DNA of 64,000 nt, taken from the NCBI RefSeq assembly GCF_030867145.1, contig NC_134418.1, positions 7,994,802-8,058,801 on the forward strand, written 5' to 3'. The translations under genes and the position numbers were made by a program. The stretch's first letter is position 1. Each line of letters opens with the position of its first letter. Below are positions 38,101 through 45,400 of the stretch, one piece after another. The notes under the pieces are model-generated. The model made no database searches, had not been told where the DNA came from, and saw nothing but the letters and a program-made list of their open reading frames with translations. Origin of the DNA: Opisthocomus hoazin. Its lineage: Eukaryota; Chordata; Aves; Opisthocomiformes; Opisthocomidae.

Positions 38101-39517
38101 TAGCTCTTTTGATTTAAATAGGACTATGTGCCTAGTTTAATTAAATGTATGCTTAAGTGCACTAATGAGTTAGAGTCAACTAGATATATGACTCTTTAGA
38201 TTGGGACCGAGTCTGTCTCTCTTGATAAAATATACAAAACCTTAACTTCAAAGAATTAATAATTTTACCTTGTGAATTTTTCCAGTGAAAAATTCATCAC
38301 TTCACTTTTTAAAACTTTATCATTTTTTAAAATGTCTCTGAATATTTGCAAGTCTATTAGCAAATATTTCTAGTAAACACATACGACTATATTTAGAATT
38401 GATAATTTTATGAACTGCTTTCTTTCTAAGGATTCAGAGGATCAATATTTATAAATATCATCAAAAAATAAATACATTTTAAATCTGACATTATCTTTAC
38501 TATTGAATTCACAGCAAACAAATATATAATGTCTCAGGTTTTTTTCTGCCAAACAATATTAATAGCAGGAAGAAAAGCTGTTGTTCAGGTTCTAGAAGCC
38601 TGTAAGTTGTATTTAGAGGCCGCATCTTACGATCCTGTCTCCTCAACAGCAACACTGTGAAAATCTTTAGTCAATAGCTTTTAATTCTGAGATACAGATT
38701 GATCATTTATTCTGTGTGCCCTAGTAAAAAACAGGTCAAAGAGGAAAACATTGATATTTGTCTGTTATTTTTTTCTTTTGAAAAGCAACTTCCTTACTCT
38801 GCCATCTTTTCCACAGATCTTCACCTAAGCGCATCACAGGAGGCCCAGAACTTTACTTCGTAATTGCACACAACACACAAGACAGCACTTCCATTTCTCC
38901 TAAGGCTGCTGCAAACTTTCCAGTGTTACAGTGACAATACTGAGATTTAAAGCATCTTAAGACTATTAGCAAAACCTGCCCTAAACAAATCCTATGCTTT
39001 GTAAATTGCTTTTTCACTAACAAAAAAGCACACCCTTTCAAAATCAGAAGAGCAGACTGCCACCTTGTATTTTTTATAATGCAAGCATGGATCATAAGCA
39101 TCGAGACAACTTTTATTAAAGCTTCCAGTTTTCAGTGTCTAAGGCTTGTTCCCAAAGCCACGTTGCTCCAGCCAGATTCACCTGGCAGCAGACACAGGTG
39201 GTTTTTTTACTGTTTCAAGAAAATCAATAACAAGAATTGAAAAGGTTTGTCCATAACATTAGGCTGACTGAAAGAAAAGCTCAGGCCTTTCTTTTTTCCA
39301 CAGCAAGTCAGAAATGCTAAGAGTTCAGCTAAATGCATGCACACTGGCACTGCCTGACCCGCTGAAGCAGAGGGCCGAGCCACCCACGCCTGCAGCAGCC
39401 ATTACCTTTTTGGAGGCAGATCTCACAGATAACGTGCCCGCAGCTGGTGAGGCTGAACCGCGGGGTGGGCTTGCGGGGCTCACAGAAGCAGACGTTGCAA
39501 AAGACCTGGACTGCCAT
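17097..39517 (-). CDS. RNF212: RNF212, meiotic RING-finger crossover factor (12 coding exons)
   Basis: The CDS is the minus-strand join of 39406-39517, 37756-37817, 33581-33655, 30919-30975, 27769-27827, 26005-26069, 25846-25915, 24941-24986, 23519-23582, 20479-20551, 19548-19744 and 17097-17134. It totals 918 bases (305 codons plus stop), with phases consistent throughout. Residues 7-48 form the RING: C7-x2-C10, C26-x-H28, C31-x2-C34, C45-x2-C48. Residues about 84-121 form a predicted coiled coil ([20 protein letters not shown]). The C-terminal half is Ser/Thr/Pro-rich, with the family blocks [23 protein letters not shown] and [15 protein letters not shown]212 is a Zip3-like SUMO/ubiquitin E3-type protein that acts at synaptonemal complexes, where it stabilises recombination intermediates destined for crossover. 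Every donor is GT except the last, which is GC. The family match is strong. The terminal exon is the least certain part. Confidence 0.95.
17848..17972 (+). mobile_element. CR1 LINE 3' tail (RNF212 intron 11)
   Basis: The sequence carries GGTTGGACCAGATGATC and ends in three imperfect octamers of the TATGATTCTA type, the CR1 3' terminus. It is a 5'-truncated fragment of the 3' UTR only and lies antisense to RNF212. Confidence 0.88.
18395..19145. repeat. Long pyrimidine-rich tract in RNF212 intron 11
   Basis: About 750 bases are strongly C/T-biased on the plus strand, so the RNF212 transcript carries G/A-rich RNA here. No short repeat unit is obvious. The tract follows a small AAT/AAAT repeat at about 18362-18385 and sits between the GC-donor exon and the terminal exon. 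Its origin is unknown. Confidence 0.5.
19548..19744 (-). CDS. RNF212: RNF212 coding exon 11, with GC donor
   Basis: The exon encodes residues 228-293, Ser/Pro-rich and ending [15 protein letters not shown]. The acceptor is TTCATTAACAG. The donor reads TTTAG|GCAAGT, which fits the consensus of GC-AG introns. If it is not spliced, translation continues for Gly-Lys-Cys-Ile-Leu and stops at TAA (19530-19532). Both C-termini are therefore possible. Confidence 0.88.
20479..20551 (-). CDS. RNF212: RNF212 coding exon 10
   Basis: The exon completes Gly204 and encodes [18 protein letters not shown] and RAGLT. It matches the longer mammalian isoform rather than the short human C-terminus. The acceptor is ATTCTTACAG and the donor AAG|GTAATT, leaving phase 2. 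Confidence 0.9.
20748..22080 (-). mobile_element. CR1 LINE, 5'-truncated copy A (RNF212 intron 9)
   Basis: The element is a minus-strand CR1 with its 3' end at about 20750 (AATCACAG repeats) and its 5' truncation near 22078. It encodes the C-terminal half of the CR1 reverse transcriptase: [23 protein letters not shown] and the FADDT catalytic box (standing for YADD) in 21159-21941. The downstream thumb/C-terminal part, including [12 protein letters not shown], is in 20841-21134. The frame is broken by two substitution-type stops: TGA after GFTKGK (about 21980) and TAG after LEHLS (about 21158-21160). The endonuclease and ORF1 are absent, so the copy is dead. It is co-oriented with RNF212. Confidence 0.95.
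23519..23582 (-). CDS. RNF212: RNF212 coding exon 9
   Basis: The exon encodes [19 protein letters not shown] followed by RM and one base. The TPPQDGRMG block matches the family ([10 protein letters not shown] in human). The acceptor is TTCATTTAG and the donor GG|GTGAGT. Confidence 0.95.
23583..24940. other. RNF212 intron 8, nothing recognised
   Basis: The intron is AT-rich DNA bounded by the exon 8 donor and the exon 9 acceptor. The only low-complexity stretch noticed is a TA/TATAC-rich run at about 24892-24930. There is no gene-like frame or repeat tail. Confidence 0.5.
24941..24986 (-). CDS. RNF212: RNF212 coding exon 8
   Basis: The exon is a 46-base micro-exon encoding [15 protein letters not shown], a well-conserved family block (ESMEVD...SPSP-RK in mammals). 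The acceptor is TTGTAAG and the donor AAA|GTAAGT, leaving phase 0. Confidence 0.93.
25518..25581. repeat. Interrupted (ATCT)n microsatellite
   Basis: The stretch is a run of CTAT/ATCT tetramers with scattered substitutions (ACCT, ATGT, GTCT, CCAT) in RNF212 intron 7. The many interruptions suggest an ageing, fairly stable tract. Confidence 0.9.
25846..25915 (-). CDS. RNF212: RNF212 coding exon 7
   Basis: The exon encodes [19 protein letters not shown] and TSE. The upstream acceptor (GACTTTAG) keeps the frame open. A competing AG ten bases further in would shift the frame and run into a TAG within this exon. The donor is AT|GTAGGT. The acceptor choice is inferred from frame continuity. Confidence 0.85.
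26005..26069 (-). CDS. RNF212: RNF212 coding exon 6
   Basis: The exon completes Cys122 and encodes [18 protein letters not shown], then PLS. It aligns loosely with the mammalian segment rich in Q, T and S. The acceptor is TTCCCCTTCAG and the donor TCCA|GTAAGA, leaving phase 1. The intron to exon 7 is only 89 bases. Confidence 0.9.
26895..27062 (+). mobile_element. CR1 LINE 3' tail (RNF212 intron 5)
   Basis: The fragment contains CAGGTTGGACGGGGCTTTGA, GGTGTCCCTGCCCATGGCAG and a terminal ATTCTATGATTCCATGATTT. These are diagnostic of the 3' UTR of CR1 subfamilies. It is truncated at the 5' side and antisense to the gene. Confidence 0.93.
27769..27827 (-). CDS. RNF212: RNF212 coding exon 5 (coiled coil)
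   Basis: The exon encodes [19 protein letters not shown] plus two bases. It has the same 19-residue length as the corresponding mammalian stretch. The acceptor is CCTCACAG. A second AG four bases further in would shift the frame. The donor is AATG|GTAAGA. Confidence 0.93.
27828..30918. other. RNF212 intron 4, with unassigned open frames
   Basis: The intron has no CR1 tail that I recognise. Three frames of 74-98 codons (29068-29364 plus, 30131-30355 plus, 30001-30231 minus) have no recognisable domain and no convincing splice context. The interval 30500-30690 is pyrimidine-rich. I treat these frames as chance. Confidence 0.45.
30919..30975 (-). CDS. RNF212: RNF212 coding exon 4 (coiled coil)
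   Basis: The exon is 19 codons, [19 protein letters not shown], in phase 0-0. It begins the predicted coiled-coil segment. The acceptor is TTATTTTTAG and the donor AAG|GTAACT. Confidence 0.94.
33175..33206 (+). repeat. A20 run followed by GCGCGCGCGTGC
   Basis: Twenty consecutive A residues (33175-33194) are followed directly by an alternating G/C stretch (33195-33206) in RNF212 intron 3. ATTAAA overlaps the start of the run. The pattern could be the tail of a plus-strand retrocopy. No target-site duplication was established. Confidence 0.85.
33581..33655 (-). CDS. RNF212: RNF212 coding exon 3
   Basis: The exon is 25 codons in phase 0-0. It includes [19 protein letters not shown], matching the mammalian RNF212 segment after the RING. 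The acceptor follows TTTCTTGATAG and the donor is CAG|GTGAAT. Confidence 0.95.
35058..35117. repeat. Perfect 22-bp inverted repeat with 16-base loop
   Basis: The arms 35058-35079 and 35096-35117 are exact reverse complements: TTTTACCTACTCC followed by AAAAACAGT, and its complement. The loop 35080-35095 contains a second copy of AACAGTATA, directly repeating the arm-loop junction. It lies in RNF212 intron 2. The transcript from either strand would fold into a long unbulged hairpin. The origin may be a template-switch mutation or a small RNA precursor. Only the geometry is certain. Confidence 0.92.
36240..36560. mobile_element. Degraded CR1-like fragments (RNF212 intron 2)
   Basis: 36500-36556 carries GTGTTGGACAAGATGACC and CTGCAGAGGTC followed by ATTCTGTGA, a decayed plus-strand CR1 tail. 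The preceding 36290-36430 contains CTTCCTCCCAGTCCTCCAGA and AAATTCCTCCAGTATTTCTG. These resemble the coding region of an ancient CR1/L3 element on the opposite strand, but that part is much less secure. Confidence 0.5.
37756..37817 (-). CDS. RNF212: RNF212 coding exon 2 (RING, second half)
   Basis: The exon completes Gly38 and encodes [12 protein letters not shown], the last RING cysteine pair, followed by RTLFLSKQ. The acceptor is CCTTACAG and the donor CAG|GTAAAT, leaving phase 0. It is only 62 bases, too short for simple ORF detection. Confidence 0.95.
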
Positions 39518-39720
39518 GGGGCGGAGGATCAGGAGGGCCCGGCAGGGAGCAGGTGGCTGAGGCAGAAGCCGACCTTCCTTGCCGTCCCCGGGAAGAGGCC
39601 TACAAGCCTCGCTCCGCCATGTTCCTCTGCTCTGAGGCAGCGCCGCGCCCTGAGGTGAGGGGTGGCTGCGCCCCTCCCCGACCCGGGGGGGCCAGGGGCT
39701 GCAGAGTTTGACCCTCACAC
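39400..39720 (-). promoter_or_regulatory. RNF212: CpG-rich promoter region of RNF212
   Basis: A sharp local rise in G+C and CpG density covers the RNF212 start codon and about 200 bases upstream of it, against AT-rich surroundings. It includes CCCGACCCGGGGGGGCC and GCAGCGCCGCGCCC. No TATA box is placed appropriately, so this looks like a CpG-island promoter with dispersed initiation. A divergent plus-strand transcript is possible. The plus frames here (39314-39658, 39662-39949) look like by-products of the high GC. Confidence 0.7.
39406..39517 (-). CDS. RNF212: RNF212 coding exon 1 (RING, first half)
   Basis: The exon encodes residues 1-37 plus one base. It begins [16 protein letters not shown] and contains [17 protein letters not shown]. 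It holds the first two RING cysteine pairs and the C-x-H ligands. The start ATG lies in GC-rich sequence. The donor is AAAAAG|GTAATG, leaving phase 1. This frame is also open upstream on the minus strand, but the family start is the Met directly before AVQVFC. Confidence 0.95.
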
Positions 39721-42336
39721 CTCTAAAAAAGGGTTTTATTCTGGCCTCTCACTACCAAACTGGAGAGGGAGCCCACACAGGGGATCCTCTCTGAGAGATT
39801 TTCCCCTCCCTTCACCAGGTGTGGGCAGCAGAACTGGACCAGCGAGCAGGGCTGCAGGCAGGGACTTTGCCATGAGCCCTGTCCTCCTCACAGCAGCGGC
39901 CACGCAGCAGGAGCTGCCATCAGGGCAGCAGGTGTGTGGAATATGGTAGTGGCTTTTCACTCTTTTAAATGCAGGAATCTGGGAAGGTTATTAATTTACT
40001 GTTGCAGGTTTGTTGTTGCTTGTTTCGGTGGGGAAAAATGCAAAACAAGGAGTTTTGATTTTCATATTTTAGACTGAAAAAAACCCAGGGCTTGCTAATT
40101 TCTCTTGATGAAAATATTAGGGGAAAATTCCCTTACAGACCTACTTTCGGTGCAGGCTGTAGGTTCGAATATGACAAAGCCACCAACTGCATAGGAGGAA
40201 CCTCTGGCTTTTAACTTCATAAAGACTAGTGCCCCCATAGTGCTTCCCAAAAGAGCTATGATTCAGTTTCTGCTTTACAGACTTAATTAAAAATCTTGAA
40301 GGAGATCGAAATAATTTCATCAAAGCAAAGATATTAAATTATTATTATTATTATTATTATCATAGATAAAGAATGAAGTGCTCCCAAGCTATAGCCAGGG
40401 CTCCAAGTCTCAGTGCTGGTTGGACCTAATTAACACAAAGGAACATAATCAGCTCCTTTATAATTTTTGACATGGTGCCTGTCCTTTTGATTTAAAAGCT
40501 TAAGTGTGTTGTAAGTGAGATGAGTTAAGTTTGTCACTGGGATGTAGTTAGGAACCATACACTAAATGTCAGCTAAAATCTGAACCACAGCCGTGTAACA
40601 GCCCTTTATTAAACCTTTATTAAACTTTCTTCTTGGACTTCATTTGCCATATGTTTGTATCACATCTTTCCTTCTTTCCCACCACCAAAGATGTTATTAT
40701 AAGACATATTGTGAGTGAATTACAAGACATATTGTAAAAGTGAATTTAATAACACTTATTTATTGGGCATTTCAAGTGACAACTCTAAAGTCTCAGAATT
40801 TTTAAATATAGGACACACCTCAATGAGTAGTTTTGTGAGATTTTATTTTGATTGATTTGGTCTGGAGAGCATTGTTTTTTGTCTCTGCTTTGTGTCAACT
40901 TTATGGGTTCTCACGTACTCACAGCTGTATTTTCATTCCCATAGTGTAAATATAAGTGAACTTAAAGGACAATATCATTTTCTTGCTGAAAACAAAAGTT
41001 GAGAAGACAGAAAAAAGAAAGCAAGCAGTTCCTTTACAACAATAATTGGTTTACAGATATTTCAGCTTTCACTATCTTTTGGACTAGCGAAGGGTCTGGA
41101 AAGACAAGTACGAAGCCAAACCACAATATTCTGCTGTCACCATGCTCTCCAGAAACTTTTTCAAGTTTTATGTTTTCACATATTAGCCAGCTGCTGAAAT
41201 GGATCATGTTATAACCACCTCCAGCTCCTTACACTACTGCTGCTTTGTCAAGCTAGTTATCTGAATTTTTCACCACAGCTTTTGGCTTGTAATTGCATGA
41301 TACTATAGCTACTCTGCTAGTTGTACATAAACTAGCTAAATTAAGACATTAAGATATATTCAACCAAGGTGCAATAAGTGAAATGGAAACACACAATTAA
41401 GCCAAAAACTGTCTAGTTCTAAGTTCCTTAGACAGTCATGTTATAGTTGCTGAATAACTAAAACAAAAATAGTTCTCCAACACAGAAACCGACTGATGAA
41501 TTTAGAGTAGGAATAACTTTAAAAAAATAGAGAGAGGCACAAATTCAGTGTTTACCAATAAATCTGTTATTTGGTTTACTTTGTCATACTTCATAAAGAC
41601 CATAATTTACATAAACAACTGTGTCAGAGGTCTGATCTCAACGCTATAGCCTGATGTTTAGGGCTTCTGTGGAAGTAAAAAGTAAGTAAAATTCCAAATT
41701 GTTTGTCTGGGTCTCTCTCTTCCATGGCAATTCCTGCAAACATTGGTCATAATCTTACGGGTGGGCTCCACCATCTCTTAAAACTTTGAATATTTTAAAA
41801 GAAAACAGTCACAATTCTATTGGAGTTACACATATATGTCACACATACCTAGGCCAAGTTCAAGACACCCTCACCAAATTATGCACTGCAGGGGATACAG
41901 TTGTTTCTCTGCCGACTATGTAAATCTTAGTCAGTCTGAAATGCTGAACTGTTCGTGGTAGTACCAAATAAGATTAACAGGCAAGTAGAGAAGTTTAAAA
42001 TATTAGTAAACTTTTTTAAGGTTTCTGTTTTAGATTTAACAATCCTGAGTTGAACTTAAATGCTGCCCTAGTCACTGAGTACTTCTTCCAGATATAGCTT
42101 TACATCTGTGGAAGGAAAAAAACTGATAAATGATGGGATTCAAGGAGTAAAATGTATGGGGATGTCAGAGGTTGTGATATGGATGCAGAAACCAGAGACA
42201 GACTAAGAGTCAGAGTAGAAGATGAGAGAAGCTTGAGAGTTATATACTGCCAATTTTCTCATAGATACAGGGTTTCTTTAAATGTTGGCTGTTACGTGGT
42301 GTGCAGTTTTTGAATCTGTGCAAGACTTTACAAGAC
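39720..42336. other. Spacer between RNF212 and TMED11
   Basis: About 2.6 kb separate the RNF212 promoter from the TMED11 stop codon. It holds an ATT microsatellite and a short imperfect direct repeat around AAGACATATTGT (40702-40735). No exon was recognised. TMED11's 3' UTR must lie at the upper end, but I could not pick a convincing poly(A) hexamer within the first several hundred bases. Confidence 0.5.
40338..40360. repeat. (ATT)n microsatellite
   Basis: An uninterrupted run of about seven to eight ATT units in the spacer upstream of RNF212. Confidence 0.95.
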
Positions 42337-42486
42337 TTAAACAAGCTTCTTAGATATAAAGAAATCTCTGAGAGATTTGATTTGCCAGATTCCAATGGAG
42401 ATGAGGATTAGTGTTTGTACAACAGCCCACCACAAAATATTGCTGTTGGTTGCTTCACTTGTCTTCCGAAATTTTTCTTCACGCTC
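42337..42486 (-). CDS. TMED11: TMED11 coding exon 5 (membrane anchor and tail)
   Basis: The exon encodes [16 protein letters not shown], the membrane helix [18 protein letters not shown], and the tail [15 protein letters not shown] before TAA. The acceptor is TTTTGTCTTTAG. Confidence 0.95.
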   Translation of the reverse strand, partial: EREEKFRKTSEATNSNILWWAVVQTLILISIGIWQIKSLRDFFISKKLV

Positions 42487-45400
42487 CTAAAGACAAAAGG
42501 AAAAGCATAATTATTACCTTTGGCATCTGTATGTTTCATGCTGCTATCCAGGTAACTAGACAGGCGTCCCTCTTCTGCACAGTAGTGAACAAATGCTTTT
42601 TTCATGTGGATAAAAATGAAAGTTTGTTTTTATCCATAAGGTGTGTATCTTTACAAATCAAGCCTGGGAAGCAGAAACACTGTATCCTAAAACACAGGGG
42701 CAAACAGAGCTTTCCCTTGTTCACAGAAGAGATACTGTGCTGAGTATGTTCCATTAGTACAGGCTTAAGCCTTTTTAAGTTTACAATCACTTCCGTATTG
42801 CAGTCAAGAACCTTTCTGGGTAACTAGTGGCTGTATTTCAAACATAGTCTGACTGCCTGTCTATGTATAGAGAAGTGAAGACAACCGGTGCATGCTTATT
42901 TGAAGGAGGGCTTTATTTCTACCTGCATGGAAATACACAAATACTCAATATTTTCCTTACTCACTCCAGTGAAGTTTATGCACACAGACCAACATGGAAA
43001 CGACAGCTGGCAACATCACCAGCAATGCCACCTGCTCAGCTGCTGTTACTGACTCAGACCAGGAAAACTATATTTGGAAGTTCCTGCTTTAAAATAACAC
43101 CTGTTGCTATAAGCATGGGTTCACAGTGATTAATCAGTTTTTATGTTACAGCTTAAAAACATTTTATTTTACAAGGTAATGCAGGCTAATTTGGTTAAAT
43201 ACCAATATATTTTTATGAGTTAGTTAAAAAAAAACATTGCAGTTAAATGATAAACCTCATAATACTTTATAAATCTATAAGCCTACATACAAAATTTTTA
43301 ATATTTCCATTAGGGAACATACGTACTCTTTCATAGTTTTGTTCTTTGGATACATGACGAATTTGCTCAATTAAATGCTCTAGTCTAACATTAACTTCAT
43401 TCACTTTGTCTTTGGCTTGAACAACAGATTCATCCAAAAAATGTTCTCCAACTCTAATGTCCAAGTGGATGCGCTGTGAACAGAAAAAATATTCTCATTA
43501 CCATGTCTTTTGTATTTTCAAAATTCCTTAGAAAAAAAAAACAATGGATAATTTCACTTTAAGTTCATTGCAGGAAAAATGTTTTAATTGCTTATAGAAA
43601 TCCTTCCAAAAATTAGAATCAGGTGGGATATTTAAACTGCTTCTTAGTTTTATTTTTAAATTAATTTTATGCATTTACAATCTTCACTAATGTTAGGGAA
43701 TTATTTTATGCTAGTATTGATTCAACCATCATGAAAATGTTTTCTGTTCTTCATCCAAACTATTTAAAAAAATAAGAACTATTACGACAGCTCATTGTAT
43801 TTCACATTCCATCCTAATATTGCAGAAACTACATTCTTCAGCAATACTGCAGGAAGCTTTTTATAGATGCACTTCTATGTTTCCTCCACTAACAGTTAGG
43901 AATATAAGACTGGAAGGAGACCAGCAGAGTCATTGTTTGCAGTTTATCATAGGTATTAAAGCAGAACCACCCATAAGGTATCGTTTTGCTTTCTCCACAC
44001 ATAGTTTATCTGGTATGAAACACCTGTCAATATCTTATGAGCTACTGTACGATCTATAGCAGAAATGCCCCAAACCTGCCAAGCAACAGAGCCATAGAAA
44101 GAAAAGAGGAGAGTGGAACTTGCAATATTATGCAACTTATTTTGGCATGAATGAGAAATTTTACTAAAACTAACAGGAAAAAGTTCTCCTAGAAGCAAAT
44201 TTGTACCTAAGAGAAAATGAAAAAGTTTTAGCCAAATAGATAATCTGCAGAAATCCTAGAGCTTGGTATTACCACGACAGAAGTTTGGTATATTCAGGCA
44301 TCAGCTACAAAAAAAGAGCAGGTCTTGTTTCAGGTCTCTTAGAGTTAGCTACCTGAACATCTGGAAATCTTATCTCTCACAACCTTGTGGTAGCCTTTGA
44401 CCATTAAATTATTTAACTTTGGTTCAAAGCAGTTCAGATAACCACCACTACACCTGGTTCTTACAGAAGACCACTTAAAGATTTAACTTAGCTAAAGAAT
44501 GTTTTTTCTTATGTGATCTTTATTCCTGCAAATAGAATTATAAAGAGCAATATTTTCCTTTTTTCACTTCTGTCTTCTTAAGCTAAACAAACCCCCCTAT
44601 TTAATATTTCTTATTAATGTTCTCCTGTTCTCCTTCCCTGCACCTGTTCAGTTCTTTTACATAGGATGACCAGAAATGTGCATGATGCATGCGTCATAAA
44701 ATCATATTAATACAGCTTCATCTACACCAGATAAAATTGTCCTGGTACATCCTCAGAATCACATTCATGGTGTGTAGGTAACTGTGACTGACCAATGCTT
44801 TGTCCCCGTTACCCTTTCAGGTTGATGGGCTCCACAAATGTTTTCACAATTAGAACATAAGTGCTTTTGTAATATGTATGATTAGATTTCCACTCACTTC
44901 CATAAATCAGTCTGTAAGAACACTTACTTCTTCCAGTGTAATAGTCCCACTTCAGCACTGTTAACTCGTCTCAGTTCTGTGTCATCTACATGTTCCCAAA
45001 GCATACCTCTAGGATGAAATTTGGCCTACCTCACTTCACACATTTCTGAGATCTCTATATATAGCTGGTTATCTAACTTTTTTGCAGTCAATAGAAAAAA
45101 AAAAGGACCTCTCAAGACTACTGCTCACCTGTTCAACTACCTATTGAGAAGAGGCAGATAGTTAAAATTTAAAAAAAAAAAAAAAATTAATTAATTTTTA
45201 AATTTTAAATTAAATAAACAGTTTTTATGGAATTGTTTGCTGACATAAATTAGAACCATGACATCACCTCTGATGAATTCTCTTTTTTTAAAAAAAAATC
45301 TGCATTAACACCAACTTTTTGGTAGTATACAATTTCAAATATGCTAATATATTCTTACTTTGAAAATCTTTCAAAAATTAAAATGTTAAATATTCTTTAG

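Noticed and set aside
17097-39517. Identification of the RING gene as RNF212B
   Set aside because: The exon peptides [20 protein letters not shown] and ISGLLQRQ and the SPON2 neighbourhood fit RNF212 itself.
39314-39949. Plus-strand frames of 114 and 95 codons over the RNF212 promoter
   Set aside because: They lie in high-GC sequence antisense to RNF212 exon 1, where stops are scarce, and show no domain.
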